Notes under the pieces: generated by a model
Database searches by the model: none
Told to the model about the DNA's origin: nothing
The model's input: only the letters and a program-made list of their open reading frames with translations
From: Selaginella tamariscina
Taxonomy: Eukaryota; Streptophyta; Lycopodiopsida; Selaginellales; Selaginellaceae
Length of the DNA stretch: 64,000 nt
Direction of reading: 5' to 3'
NCBI GenBank assembly: GCA_003024785.1
Contig: PUQB01000139.1
Span: 338,982 to 402,981, forward strand
Position numbers and translations under genes: made by a program
Shown here: positions 39,813-53,000 of the stretch, piece by piece
Numbering within the stretch: position 1 is the first letter of the stretch
How the letters are laid out: each line of letters opens with the position of its first letter

Positions 39813-40470
39813 ATTCTTACCTAGTGAAGTTACTTGACTCAGGTAAATCAAAGTCACTTAGGAGCCCTAATTTACTCTTAATTTTTATGGATAAGGGAGA
39901 AGGATAATGCTATGACACTTATTAATGAAGCTAATTTGAGTTCAATTTTTATTAAGGACAAGCTTGTGTAACTTATACACCAAGTGAGTAAACTAATCTT
40001 CATCATCTAACATTCTAGGGACACTTGCTTGAGATGCATGGCCTAGATGCATTTAAGGAAAACATGCTTCCCATCGAAACTATAAAGTTAATTTCATAAA
40101 TGAACTATAAAGAAGGGTGACAATAACTCTTGAGTTATTGGATGAGGGCATTTAATCTCTCAAAGAGGTGGTGAGTGTCACACTTCTTACATGATGAAGT
40201 TATTTGACTCAGGTAGATCAAAATATGTGGTTAAATACTTTTTGTAACACCAATTGGCATGTAGATCATTGTCAACTTGTTAAGTACTCCTTATCACACC
40301 AATTGGTAAATTTATAATTAAGGGGGAATCACTTGACTCAGGTAAATTAAGGTCACCTGGTTAAATTACATAGGAGTCTGTCACATTCTTACATAATGGA
40401 GTCACTTGACTCATGTAGATCAGAATCACTTAGTTAAATACTCTCATAACATCAATTGACTTTTAGTCTT
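39813..40470. repeat. Dispersed degenerate repeats with an acttgactcaggtaaatca core
   Basis: At least four copies of a roughly 50-80-base unit occur, at 39813-39862, 40181-40258, about 40322-40370 and 40383-40460. The core acttgactcaggta(a/g)atca is often followed by ggttaaatactc and aacaccaattg. A weaker copy lies near 40261. The unit may be a decayed internal repeat of a retroelement. Confidence 0.75.
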
Positions 40471-40899
40471 TATGACTAAGAGGATAGGGATAATGTTATG
40501 ACAAATACTATACTAACTAATGGCTATAAAGAATGAAAACTAACATGTGAGGTATGCATCAAGTTGTTATAAACGAACTCGGTAATGAGCAAGAGTTGAC
40601 CCAATTGTTATGCTAATAATTGCTAAACACCAAAGTATTGCTTAAAGGTCTAGATGGTATGTTCAATCTAACCGTTGGTTTATGTATAATAATCTAAAGA
40701 ATCTTGAACTTTATGTTGGGAATCTTAAGTAACCGTTCTTTAAACTTTATAATAACTTGAGATTCACAATCATTTACAATGTCTTTTGGGAAGTCATGTA
40801 GCCAAAACAACCACAATCAACATTGAATTGTATTCTTTAGAATTGAAAAGATATGTGATAAAAGTCCATGGAAATCAGCTCTAAAAGGCCCATTACATA

Positions 40900-42185
40900 G
40901 GTACTGGATTAGTTGGAATCATTGGCGAGGAATGGTTACAACACAGGAGTGTTCTCTCTCCTATCTTTCACCCACAAAGGATGTTTACAAGCATGGTGAG
41001 GTGCAAGCTAGTTGAAAAGTGGAAATCTTGCATTGCACATGGAAAAGCTGAGCTTGAGATTACACGTGATCTTTCGAGGCTGACGGTTGAGATCATCTCT
41101 CACACTGCCTTTGGCAGCAGCTATGAGAAAGGCCAACAAGTTTGGGAGGAGCTATTCAGCTCAGTACTTTGCTTATTAATTTATATTGAACCTATGGTTG
41201 GCTTCCATTCTTCAGGTCAGCAAACATATTGTGTGAGTGTACATAGATGCGAGCTGTATGAGTTCAGGTACTATCCTGTCCTCTGAATATTCAAATATGG
41301 CGAGTACGGAGAAAGATGACCAACATCATACACAGTATGATACGGGAAAGACGTTCCCAGAAGAAGCTTCACTAGGAAATGACATATTGGGATCACTATT
41401 GGATAACAAGAAGTCAAGGTCGTTCAATGAGCAGATAACAAGAAGTCAAGGTTCTTCAACAAGCAGTCGGTCATTAATGAATGCAAGACTTTCTATTTTG
41501 CTGGCCATGATACTATTGCGAACTTGGGATGGACTCTCTTCTGCTGTCTGTGAATCCAAACTGGCAAGAGTGAGCTCGAGCTGAGGTTCTGGAGCATTGG
41601 GCTAATGGAATTGACTAAGCTCAAAGTGGTAACTTGTGTGTGCGTGTGCGTGCGTGCGTGTGTACCTAAACATAAGACACAGTAATGCAAGTTGCAATGA
41701 TACTTTATGAGACACTGAGACTGTATCCACTGCAATAGAGTATTTAAATTAGTTACAATTATATATTTATTAAATTACAAATTATTTTCTAAAATTTTAA
41801 AATTATTGACAAATTTAAAATATTACATATTTTTACAGCACCACATAAACAACTTTGACTGGATTGACAGTACTACGAGGAACTGGGATCACCATTCCCA
41901 TTCTCACTCCATGTTGAGCATGCAAACGAATTCAATCCATAGAGGTTCTCGGATGGGGTATCGAAAGCGAGTAAGCATCCCAATGCTTTCATGGTTTTTT
42001 TCAATTTTGGTCCAGAGTCTGCATAGGCCAGACATTTGTAATCGCAGAGGCCAAAGGTGGCTCTTGCGCAGCTTCTCATGGAGTTTAAGTTTGAGTTTCT
42101 CCTAATTATGTGCACCATCCAACTGTTAGAACGGTTTTCTCCTGGGTTTGGAATACAGCTCCTAGTTGAGTGCATTAGAAGCTAA
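40900..42185 (+). pseudogene. 5'-truncated CYP72-clan P450 pseudogene
   Basis: It is highly similar to P450 copies A and B from the second half of exon 2 (GTGLVGIIGEEW.QHRSVLSP) to the last codons (LLVECIRS then TAA). Exon 1 and the start of exon 2 are absent. The intron between exons 2 and 3 is missing, so HRSVLSPIFHPQR runs straight into MFTSMV, while introns 3 and 4 are still present with their TG-rich sequence. Exon 4 contains a local duplication around aacaagaagtcaagg and loses frame. Exon 5 is split by about 100 bases of AT-rich DNA, and the heme-binding FxxGxRxC motif is destroyed. No function is expected. Confidence 0.9.
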
Positions 42186-45100
42186 CTACAAGTGTGTTCT
42201 GTCTCTCTTTGTGAAGGTGCCCTCTTAGATAGTTCATTGGTATATATATATGAGGATGATGATAATACATTTCCATACTTATATACTCATTAAGTAAGTC
42301 TACCCTTATCATTTGTGATTCTATCGAATAAACACACATATGTAGCCGAATATACATTTTGATTCATGTTATGAGCATCGTTGTGCACTTTAGATAAGTG
42401 TGTGGGGATTCTTAAGAGTCTGGTTCATGAAAGGGTTTTCAAGACATGACATTCAGGGTTGACATATGATAAGCTATGTTAGTGACATTATATGTAACTC
42501 ACGATTCTAAGGGCCTATAATAATGACTTAAGTTTTGTGATACAAGATTAGTTCTTATATAATATAATACTCATGGTATATCTTGTCACAATTTCAATAC
42601 TGAGGGGTAAGTGATTTTAACAAGCATAGTTGTTTGTGATTGAATATTAGTGTGTTAAGCTTTTGGGTGTTTGCTCACAAGCATGCTTGCTAGCACACTT
42701 GATTAGGAATGTTCAATCTATAAAGGTATGTGAGCATGTTTAAGACCTAATCTCGCTAACACATGTTCAATATGTGAGCATGTTTAAGACCTAAGCTTAT
42801 TAAGGGGGATTTTCATGAAGCAAACAATGGTCATTTTTAATTTTTACATGTCCATGATTATCTAACTTTAGCTTTTTGTTTAAAAACACTCATACTCACC
42901 TTGTGTTGTTACTAAGTAATAACCCTAGATCTAGGGTATACAAACCTTAAGGGTTAGTTGTGGATCATGTTATCATTTATAAATGAGGGTGATTGTTTAA
43001 GAAAGAGATGCTGTCTTAATCTTTATCATGAAGTATATGTGAAAGCACATGTGTTTATGGTATTGTTAGGACATGAGCTTATTCTAAGTAACCTAGGGCG
43101 GGTTTTTAAGTATTTTGCCTACTTGACCATTTAAGTTAGACCAAAGAGTCATTAAGATTGTCTTAAAAGACTTATCATTTCACACATAGGATAATAATAT
43201 TAAATAGTCTTTATAGCCGTGTTATCACATGTCGACCCTTAATAATAAATATGACATAAGGCAAAGTTTTATATGTACATTTGGAAGCACTTATTTAAAC
43301 ATTAAAGATGATTTCACTATTTTTATAAATATTAAAGTTATTCATAAGTATTTTACAAAATCAAATACTTTAAAGTATATGTTATAAATGGATAAAATAT
43401 AAAAGATATATTACAAAGACCAAATGGCATTACGCTATAAACATAACCACCCTATGAATTTATGAAAGTAGTTTTAAGTTGGTCCTTCAAAATTATCATA
43501 ATTTAAGTTATATCATGAGGATCAATGAATACACTTATGTTCAGCCACATTATTTGACATTTCCTTTATAAATGAAATAGGAAATACATCTATTTAGTAG
43601 CACAATTTAACTTCTTATAATTTACACATTATTAACTTTTCATTTCTCTTGGGGACAATCACAAGTGCGAGAGTCATTATGCCCTTTAAATCCACCTTCA
43701 ATAACTTATTTATTTCCTCATTAACAAGCTTAATATAATTTGCATTTATCCTATATATTTTTTAATTTCACTAGTTCATGCCTAGTAACAATTAAATTAT
43801 ATACCCTTTAAATCTTTATAAAACTAGGCAAAAACATTTTTATATTTTATAAGCAGTTGTATACCACTTTACTTAAGCTACAATTTTAATCTTTAGGCAT
43901 GTTTTGCTATGTAGACATTAATTATCATATACACCTAAGCATAATTTTCATGTTGTTTTTGCAAGTCAATTTTACAAAAAAAATTGCCTTATCAAAATTA
44001 TAAACTTATCAACCTTTATGTTAGCCTAGTAAGAGTTTTCTTCTTCATTAAGATAATTTAAAGGTTTATCTCTAAGTGAAATATACTTTTAAAATTATTA
44101 CTTCCTTTTAATTATTTTGATTTTTTTATATATACTTGCCTTTTTATTCGAGTATATATCATTAATTTATCATTTCCTTCACCAAGTGTCATAATTCATT
44201 ATTAGTTAGTTTAATAGCATAGTGTAAGTAGTGACTTTGCCTTCCATTCAAAGATAATTAAAAATGCCTTATATTTAATGTTTGATTGAGTAAACTATAT
44301 CGATTAATTTCACACTTGTTTAATTAACCATAATTTTTAATAAAGTTGACTCTATAGACCCAAACACATACTTTACAAATTTATAAAATTAACTCATAAG
44401 CCACCATTAATCAATACTTTTTGACCTTATTCATATTCATTTTTATAATAACATAAAATATATCCATTATATTATCTTTTTCCTTCATATGTTTTTTATT
44501 TTATACACATTTTTTTATAATTCAAATGTAGAGATATACTCTTAAGAAATAGATTTAATATTTTAAAATCTAACTCCTTAAATAATAAGTAATGTGTCCA
44601 AGAGTAATAATAATGTCTTGATTAATAACTTATTAACTACTATATTTACAATCTCACTTAATGGGAAATTATTTTCTTTACAATTTGATATTTTAAATTG
44701 TACATCATTTTTGTAAGACAATTTTTAAATTCTTTTTTTTATATATTCTCATTAACTTCTTAGTTTATTCTATTCTTTTTTTAATCTTTCATTTTTCAGT
44801 GGCATTTTTTAAACTTTAAAACAATTTATTATTCTTACATGTGGCCCATACTTTATGATATTTTTAAAATTTTAAAATAATTAATTATTCTTACATGTGG
44901 CCATTTTTTTTCTTATTCTAAGTTTAGCGAGTAAACAATATTATTAAAATTACAAGATGTGAACAATCACAAGTAATGTGCCTTGTATATATAAGTAACA
45001 TGTACTTAAAAAGTCCAAAAATATTTTGAATTCTATCATTTCTCAAATTTTGATAAATATTTTATATATTTATTGTTTGCTTAAACTTATTATTTTTTTA

Positions 45101-45900
45101 TAACTATGATTTATCTTATTGTAAGGCTCATTGTCTCACCTATTATTTCTTTATTTCTTTTAAAGGTTTATTTGAATGTGTATTAAAACCTTTATGTACC
45201 ACACAACTTTTATTAACTCTTACCAATGTTATTTCTTAAAATTCTTTATAAGAAATTTATAAATAGGTAATACTAAAGAACAAAAGTAAATATGACTATG
45301 ATTACAATTATTTAATTTAATGTAAATATTCGTCCTTCAATTATAAAATAAGGACCGATATTTAATTAAAGTGATATCTTGTAACAAATAAAATATATAT
45401 ATGGTTTATTTTAAATAGGAGGAAATATTATAGCACATATACATTTTGTATATACGTTGTCTATATACATAATCTTAATCATTGATCTCACAAATTTGAA
45501 TTGATATAAATAAAAGCTCACCCTTCAAAATATTTTTAAAATTCTATTATTAAAATAAACTAAGGTAATGAGATTTTAACTGATTTATAACAAATCAAAA
45601 TCAAAATCACATGTAAATAAATTTTATATGATGTGAGATGCTTATTTCATTTTATGTACAATTGTGAACATCTCTTAGTCCCCATTTCACTATTTCATTT
45701 CACCATATATATGTTAAATATGTCAAATGTATAAACCAAATTATTTAGTTAATAAATTTATATTATTGTAGTATTTGATTTTAATGTGTGAAGCTTTGTT
45801 TTTGATGAATAAAATTACTTTTTGAACACATATACACACATAGACATAATATTTATTTTGATTATTGAAAATAAAATAATTATATGTAAGTAATAATATA
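42186..45900. other. AT-rich gene desert
   Basis: Over 3.7 kb of AT-rich DNA without recognisable coding content. A short repeated phrase around tatgtgagcatgtttaagacctaa occurs at about 42730 and 42772. Otherwise nothing could be assigned. Confidence 0.6.
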
Positions 45901-46119
45901 TTCTGAGAACCTTGAAACACAACACAATAAATACAAAAGATAAGAAATTCAAATATCCCATAAGGTTTATATATACAAAGGAAATGTATATTCCTAATCG
46001 TATTTGAAATATCCTATAAACCAATAATATTTATCCTAATTATAGAATTAGCCACACCATAGATATCTCTAATCTTCTAGAATATACCATAGTTAATCTA
46101 CATATATACCTTAGTTACA
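45901..46119 (-). repeat. 3' LTR of the small LTR element
   Basis: Matches 48792-49016 along its whole length, for example the shared phrases acacaacacaataaata and agtcacaccata/agccacaccata. The outer end has mutated away from the canonical CA. Confidence 0.75.
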
Positions 46120-46394
46120 TTATCCCTTCGTGAGAAAAACTTCTTTAATCGCATGTGTAATAGAGGGGCTTATCAAGACTCAACATATGAAGTGAGTCAT
46201 TTTTGGTGAAGTTCAAAAAAATGCACAAGAACAAGGTTACTAGTACCAAATTAGAAAGTGATTGATAACAAGAATTATAACCATGTTGCTATCAAACTTG
46301 TGCCTAACCCAAATGTTCCGTTGAGGTAGTATGCAATAAAGAAAAAACTCAATCTAAGTATTAAGCTTTTACATATTTAAATTATTGAAAAGCC

Positions 46395-46553
46395 AAACCA
46401 ACTTCTAAAGGCATTCGCAAGTCTCATTTATACAATGTTTTATACAGAAAACATGCCAATGAAAATGAGTATCACCAGTACAATGAATAAGTTGAATCTA
46501 AACATTTGTTTTATTGGGCCTTAAGACTTGCGAATGCCTTTAGAAGTTGGTTT
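46395..46553. repeat. Perfect 30-base inverted repeat
   Basis: 46395-46424 and 46524-46553 are exact reverse complements, separated by 99 bases. RNA from either strand could fold into a 30-base-pair stem. It lies inside the non-coding LTR element, near its 3' end. A direct repeat of about 40 bases (46484-46525 and 46619-46659) overlaps the right arm. Confidence 0.9.
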
Positions 46554-48791
46554 AGCCCAATAAACTTTGAATAAAGAAATGGGAGTTGGATGGTTGAGAA
46601 GAATTGGCTAGTGTTAAGTGAATAAGTTGAATCTAAGCATTTATTTATTGAGCCTTAAACCTTATATAAAGATGGAATTGTGAGATTTAATTGATTGGTC
46701 ATATTGCATAAGGAGCTCTAAAAAGAGCATTGGCATCCACCATATTTCTCCCAGACAGTTGACTTCAAAGTTATACATATGGAGTTGAAGTGCCATTTGA
46801 TAAATCATCCTAACAACTTACTATTCTTTCAACAATGCAAAAAACATTTACATGATTACACTCCATAAGTGTACAAGACCTATAAAGATACACATGAAAA
46901 CGCTCAAAAGCCCACATTACAATTGAACACTTAAAGATCCAAGGCACAATAGTTACATTCAGCTTGCAATGCCCTACTCACATATGCAATGAGATGTCGA
47001 ATGAACTCATCACATACCTTAATTTGCATGAGGACTCCACTAATACTTATTACAGAAACATATGTTAGTAATATAAAAGAAGAGAAAAATTAGGATAATG
47101 AAGCACCGAAGAGATATCAAATACTTTTGTAGCTTACAAAAGGCAACTTCATAATTGTTAGTTCACACAAAAGGAACATTCTCATGCACCAAGGCTCACA
47201 AAGTAGTATTGACATCAGCCGAACAGAGGTATCAAACATCCTAAATATGCGACCTTAGCAAAAAATCACTGTAAAGATTGTAAATATGTTGGATGGGGAA
47301 ATGCCTTGGATGGATCCACACACAACCCCTCACAGAAACCATGTACCCAAATATGTAGTTTCAATGCCAATAACTTCTTCTTAACAACTATGACACACAT
47401 TTCTATGTGATGACCAATTCCTTTAGAGATCATCGTCAAACAACAGTTTTAAAAGGTAAAACATCCCCTGTCAAAATGTGGTGTTGTGTTGAACCTTAGT
47501 AGTAAATGGATATATGTGGAGAAAAATCTAAATACTTTTTTAATAATTGTTATAATTGAAACTTTCGCTATGAAGAAGCTGGTTTAGTTGCACTTGCACA
47601 TCTTAAAAATTCCTCAACATTGAGGACACAACTACTGAAATATTTGGCTCGATTGCACTTAACAAAACTGTTTCACACTATTAGAGGGACTTTATCCATG
47701 ATCACCATACTCATGTTGGCATTTAAGTTAGAATTGACATGTTGTTGCTATGGATGTTGCTTTAGTGGAAGCGATAAACGAGTAGAGTGTCAGGTACGAA
47801 GGCACTCAACACCTTTTTTCATCTTATGATCCTTCATCTTTCTTTTTTTTTTACTTCAAGTTTTACAAACTCCTCATAAAGGGTTGTTTCCGTATAAGGT
47901 TTTATATTTCTTTAATTTTTAATAAAGTGGTTACCCATTATGTTTCAACGGTGTCAAGTAAGAAGCTTTACATGTTTTGTATAGCAATGGTACTCAAGCT
48001 GCTCTGTCTATACTTGCTCAAGTACCTTTGTACTTTGGGACTTATATGGACAAGTTGCAGATCTATGTATTTTTACATCAAATTTTTAACAGTGTATGTT
48101 ATAGTTTTTACTATGATTCCTCTGTATTTTGGACATTGACTGTTGTTACTTATCGAATTATGTTGACAAGCTCTAGATGTTGAGAAAACATGCCTGATTA
48201 ATGCACTTAGGTATCTAATGATGGTTCATCCAAGTGTTTAAGTACTTGCAAAAAAAACATGCAAAACTAGCACTTTCATTTAAAAAACTCTTACCCTTGT
48301 TTCGGTGTCTCAATTAGGTTATTGATTAGTTTCAATGAGTCGACATGTCGAATATGAATAGAAACCCCTAGGATTGTCCTAAGCCTCTTGGGTTAAGGTT
48401 TAGGGGTGAATGGTAGAAGTATATCCCACTTTACAAAACAGAAAACTAAGGGGGGAAGGCCTCTGTACATATATTAAGTAGGACATGTAGTAAGAATTTC
48501 TATGTTCATAACTGAGCCATTATTTTTTTACCGGTGCAAGCTTTAGTTTGTTCGTTAAGACACAACTTCCAAACGATAAGGGTACATAGGTAGCTTATAC
48601 AAATTTGTGACAATTTGTGCCTAGAAGGTTTTGTTGGAGAACGCATCTCATAAATGTGAAGTTTGTCTCTAACCTCCTCCTCCCGTTAAACTAAGAGCAA
48701 CTAAGCAAGCGTGTTCAGTTTTTGTCTATCTGTGAAGCTAGGTTTTCTTTATTACCAATTGGGAAGTTGTCGATACCAGAATCGATACCAA

Positions 48792-49016
48792 TGTTGACAC
48801 CCCAAGACACAACACAATAAATACACAAAAGTTAGAAAACAAATATCTTTGTATTCGAGTAAGGGTTTATATAATAGAAAAGGTATATTCTTAATCATTA
48901 TCCTACAAACAATAATATATTGTTTTAATTATAAGATTAGTCACACCATAAATATCTTCAGTAGGTTCTAAAATATACTATTGGTTAACCTTTGTATATA
49001 CTTTAATTACCTTACA
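48792..49016 (-). repeat. 5' LTR of the small LTR element
   Basis: On the reverse strand it begins TGTAAGG and ends TCAACA, followed by a TGGTATC primer-binding-site-like sequence. Confidence 0.75.
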
Positions 49017-49021
49017 ATATA

Positions 49022-49510
49022 ATGATTTAATTATTATATAATAATTTTAGATGATTTTATATTAAAATCATATTAAGAAGTATGTTTTGCATACCATACA
49101 ATTGTATTTTTAAATATCTCTTCAAAAGTAATAGATGATAAATAATTATTCAGTAGTATATTATTCTATAGTTATATATTATTATGATATAAATATATAT
49201 TATATTAAATAAATATCTTATATTTTATTACTATTCCTTTTTTATACAATGTTAAGACAAATTGAACTCACGTAGTCATACATATGATTCTGAGGCCTTA
49301 AGCACTCATTATTTATAATTTTTTTAAATTAATATAGATCATCTCATAGGATACAGTTTTTCAACGAGAAGGATGTAAACATTATATATATAAAAACATG
49401 CATTTGAATATTTTTAAAGTATACTATTTTAAATATTCAGGGGCCGCGCTGTATTAATAGGTATATTTGTTTGTATATAGTGATATATTAATATTTCTTA
49501 GGAGAGTACT
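49022..49510. other. AT-rich region upstream of the P450 A promoter repeats
   Basis: AT-rich, with no recognised gene or element. Confidence 0.5.
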
Positions 49511-49668
49511 ACTGTGTATGACAGGCAAAAGTAACAAATAAAAATTTATATATACAGGAATTTGCTGTGTATGACTTCACAAGTGAACAAATAAAAGTTT
49601 ATGTACATGAATTTTACTGTGTATGACAAGCACTTGTAAACGAACAAATCAAAATTTATACACATTCA
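49511..49668 (+). promoter_or_regulatory. Triplicated about 53-base repeat upstream of P450 A
   Basis: Three tandem imperfect copies begin at about 49511, 49564 and 49616. Each has ctgtgtatgac, then aacaaat(a/c)aaa, then a TTTATA-type AT stretch. They end right at the P450 A start codon. The same kind of repeats stands before P450 B, so this is the duplicated promoter or leader. Function is inferred from position only. Confidence 0.7.
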
Positions 49669-51610
49669 GTGGTGAACATCTGTTTCTTAATTTGCATGAT
49701 GCTGATCCTGGTGCTAGTGGGGATTGGCATGTTGGCACTTCCATGGATTTGGAAGGCTTTTGTCGAGAAATGGTGTCTTCCCAACAGATTGGAAGCCAGT
49801 TTGAAGACACAGGGAATCAAGGGACCGGCGCCTGCATTCTTTGTGGGGAATATGAAGCAGCTGCTGAAATTGAGAGCTTCTAAAAAGAATAACCGCATGA
49901 AGCAGATCAGTCACGATTTGGTTCCTTATGTCACTCCTGACGTTCATCTCTGGTCGAAATTGTATGGTAAGCTCTGTGTGTGTGTGTGTGTGTGAGAGGG
50001 AGGGAGGGAGGGAGGGGTTATCAAACGATGTATTGAGGTGAGAATGAATGTATTTAACATAGTACATGATGTTTTTCCTCACACACGGACAGTATGTTGT
50101 ATATTTGCATGGCATTTTGAAATATGTAGGTGGTGTCGTGTATTTCTTAGTACGTTAACGTGTATTTTCTTTTTAGGGAAACCATATATGATAAGGTGGC
50201 TCCATGAGCTGAGGCTGACGACGTTCGACCCGGAGTGTGCACGGGAAGTATGGTCCAAGCAATTTGAAAACTTTACCAAATCAAAGGAGCAGCTAAACAT
50301 CCCACGTGATTTCCTGGGCACTGGATTAGTTGGACTCATCGGCGAGGAGTGGTCGCAACACAGGAGTGTTCTCTCTCCTATCTTTCGCGCAGACATGCTC
50401 AAGGTATATGAAACGTTATTAACTATCGTACACCAAGGTTTAGTTATGCTTAAGCTTATGTACAGAGGATGTTTACGAGCATGGTGAGCTGCAGTGAGAA
50501 GTTGGTCGAAAAGTGGAAAGCTTGCATTACACATAGAGAGGCCGAGGTTGAGATTATACATGATTTTTCGAAGCTTACGGCCGAGGTCATCTCGCACACT
50601 GCCTTTGGCAGCAACTATGAAGAAGGCCAACAAGTTTGCGAGGGTGTTAGTCGGATCAGTACTTTGATTGTCAACTTGTATGGAACCTATGGTTGGCTTC
50701 CACTCTTCAGGTCAGTAGAGTGTGTACAGATGCAAGCTTGTTTGAGCTGTATGAATCCAGGTACTATCCCGTGCCCCTGAATATTGAATTATGGCGATTA
50801 CGGAGAAAGCTTACCAACATCATACGGAGTATGATATGGGAAAGACGTCAGCTAGCCAGATCCCAGAAGAATCTTTCACTGGGAAATGACGTACTGGGAT
50901 CGCTATTAGAGGAAGCTGATAACAACAAGTCAAGGTTCTTCAACGAGCAGTCGGTCATCGATGAATGCAAGACTTTCTATTTTGCTGGCCATGATACTAC
51001 TGCAATGTTGCTGGGGTGGACTCTTCTTCTGCTATCTGTGAATCCCATCTGGCAGGAGCGAGCTCGAGCAGAGGTTCTAGAGCATTGTGGCAGTGGAATT
51101 GACGATTCTGATGTACTCAGCAAGCTCAAAGTGGTAAGTTTCGTGTGTGTACCGAACATTTTTGATATACTACTGCAGGTCGGAATGATACTTTACGAGA
51201 CACTGAGACTGTATCCAGTCGGAATAGAAGCAGACCGAATCTGCACCAAAGATACAACTTTGAATGGATTGAGAATACTACGAGGAACGGGGATCAGCAT
51301 TCCCATTCTTGCAATCCACCACGATGTGGAGCTGTGGGGTGAGGATGCAAACGAATTCAATCCTGAGAGGTTCTCGAATGGGGTGTCGAAAGCGAGTAAG
51401 CATCCCAATGCTTTCATGGGTTTCGGTTTCGGCCCCAGAGTTTGTATGGGACAGACATTTGCGATTATGGAAGCCAAGGTGGTTCTTACACAACTTCTCA
51501 AGGAGTTTAAGTTTCAAGTTTCTCCTAATTATGTGCACCAGCCAACTGTTAGAATGGTTTTCGCACCTGGGTTTGGAATACAGCTCCTTGTTGAGCGCAT
51601 CAGAAGCTAG
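49669..51610 (+). CDS. Cytochrome P450, CYP72 clan, copy A (intact)
   Basis: This is an ER-anchored heme monooxygenase; the substrate is unknown. CYP72-clan members oxidise hormones such as brassinosteroids and gibberellins, or terpenoids and fatty acids. Five exons: 49669-49966, 50177-50403, 50466-50710, 50761-51133 and 51179-51610, about 524 residues, uninterrupted. The N-terminal hydrophobic anchor (MMLILVLVGIGMLALPW) precedes a GIKGPAP hinge. Conserved P450 sites follow: I-helix AGHDTTA, K-helix ETLRLYP (ExxR), PERF, and heme loop FGFGPRVCMG with the Cys ligand. An alternative start is Met at 49699. It is the only copy in the cluster without any frame break and so the best functional candidate. 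Confidence 0.93.
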
Positions 51611-53000
51611 CTACAAGGACTGCATTAATAGAATATGGTAAGATTCTCTCTTGCTCCATATAATAACGTATCATTTGGGATTCTCTCTTGCTGCATACGA
51701 TAACGTATCATTTGGGATTCAATATTGTTCAGTATGCATGCAATTAAACTTAGACAGGTTCATTAAATCCAATTAAGTCTGAACTCACTCATTTAAGAGT
51801 AATGTTGGTCACTAATTAACCTACAACTTATAAAACCAAGCTGAGACCAGTATTGACTGGGTTGAAGTCTAGTACTAATTGAACTGACCAACCTATAAGA
51901 CCACTATTGACCAGGTCGAGACAATTGTTAATTAACAATGACCAACGTTGACTATAGTAATTGATATTAATTAGAGTTAATTAATTTATTTGGCACTTAT
52001 CCTACTGTTTTAACTCGCATGTACATGATTATTAGTTATATTAAATATCAAAAAAAAGATACACTCGTTGATAAGTCTTATATCTACTCAAAATCTATTC
52101 ACTTATATATTTAAATAGGAAAGCATGTTAATATAAAAATCTATTACTTTGCATCTTAATCCACAAGGAATTTATGTTTACAAAATTTTTTCAGTAAAAT
52201 TTTCTCTTATGTTATAATAATAAAACATTATAACTAGAAGTGATTCCAAAATAAGAGAAAGAACTATATGTTAATTATAACTCTTTCTCTGAAAATGTAT
52301 ATGAAAAATGTATATAATATAATGTGTGTTTCTAAATATCAATTGAATATTTTTGAGATAAAGGGCATTTTTATGAAATAACAAGGTTTTATTTGTCTAG
52401 ATAAGTTCAAACACATGAATATATATAATTAATAATCCAATATATTTCTAGTATTCTATATGTACACTAAAAATATCTCATAACAAATTTATTTATATTT
52501 CAAATCATATTTATTGACCTAAATTATATTTGTTGCACTATATTCAAAACTAATGTGAAACATTTTTTAATAAATTAAATAAAATTGCCAATGCAAGAAT
52601 CATAAGTGATGTTAGGCCCCATGCAGCCGATTACAGGATTGCAACAATGTTGTAAAAGAAGAGAAACATGTAGCAAGTGCAGGCTAGAATATATCTACAA
52701 TGTATATAATTAATATATATTTTAACTAATACATATGAACAGTATTTATGTAAGATGTTTTGATTAGATAATATATAAATGCATTTTTTAATGCATAATA
52801 TTTGCAATATATATACATTTGCATTGAAAAGCGCGCGGTACCCAAATTAAACTCCACATGTACAACGCACTAAGGAACATGACTTTTAAGACTTACCAAT
52901 CATTTATTTACCGATAAAATATTCTCTCGATAGAACTTTGTTATATTCTATCAAGATCTAAAATACTTTATTTTATATATGTGATATAATAATATATCAG
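51611..53000. other. AT-rich spacer between P450 A and B
   Basis: No gene recognised. Just after P450 A a short phrase (gattctctcttgct then cgtatcatttggg) is tandemly duplicated at about 51641-51720. Repeated accaatattgac-like phrases occur around 51800-51960. Confidence 0.5.

Larger units (their letters stand above)
37551..40899. other. AT-rich region with several repeat families, no gene
   Basis: A (GATA)n tract lies just to the left at 37464-37483. An open frame at 37658-37888 has no recognised similarity. Imperfect tandem repeats occur at 38888-39080 and dispersed repeats at 39813-40470, described separately. These look like decayed mobile DNA. Confidence 0.5.
45901..49016 (-). mobile_element. 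Small non-coding LTR retrotransposon (TRIM/LARD-like), complete but diverged
   Basis: Two direct repeats of about 220 bases, 45901-46119 and 48792-49016, flank about 2.67 kb. Read on the reverse strand, the 5' LTR starts TGTAAGG and ends GTGTCAACA. A primer-binding-site-like TGGTATCGATTC follows one base later, beginning as the initiator tRNA-Met site does. A purine-rich tract precedes the second LTR, which starts TGTAAC. The flanking five bases are ATATA on both sides, consistent with a target-site duplication though low in complexity. The interior has no open frame of convincing length in sense orientation and no gag or pol motif. The LTRs differ at many positions, so the insertion is old. 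Confidence 0.75.

Noticed and set aside
45815..46024. Reverse open frame of 69 codons
   Set aside because: It overlaps an LTR end and is made of AT-rich noncoding sequence.
47620..48183. Forward open frames of about 70 codons
   Set aside because: They are antisense to the LTR element, hydrophobic by AT-rich composition, and show no motif.
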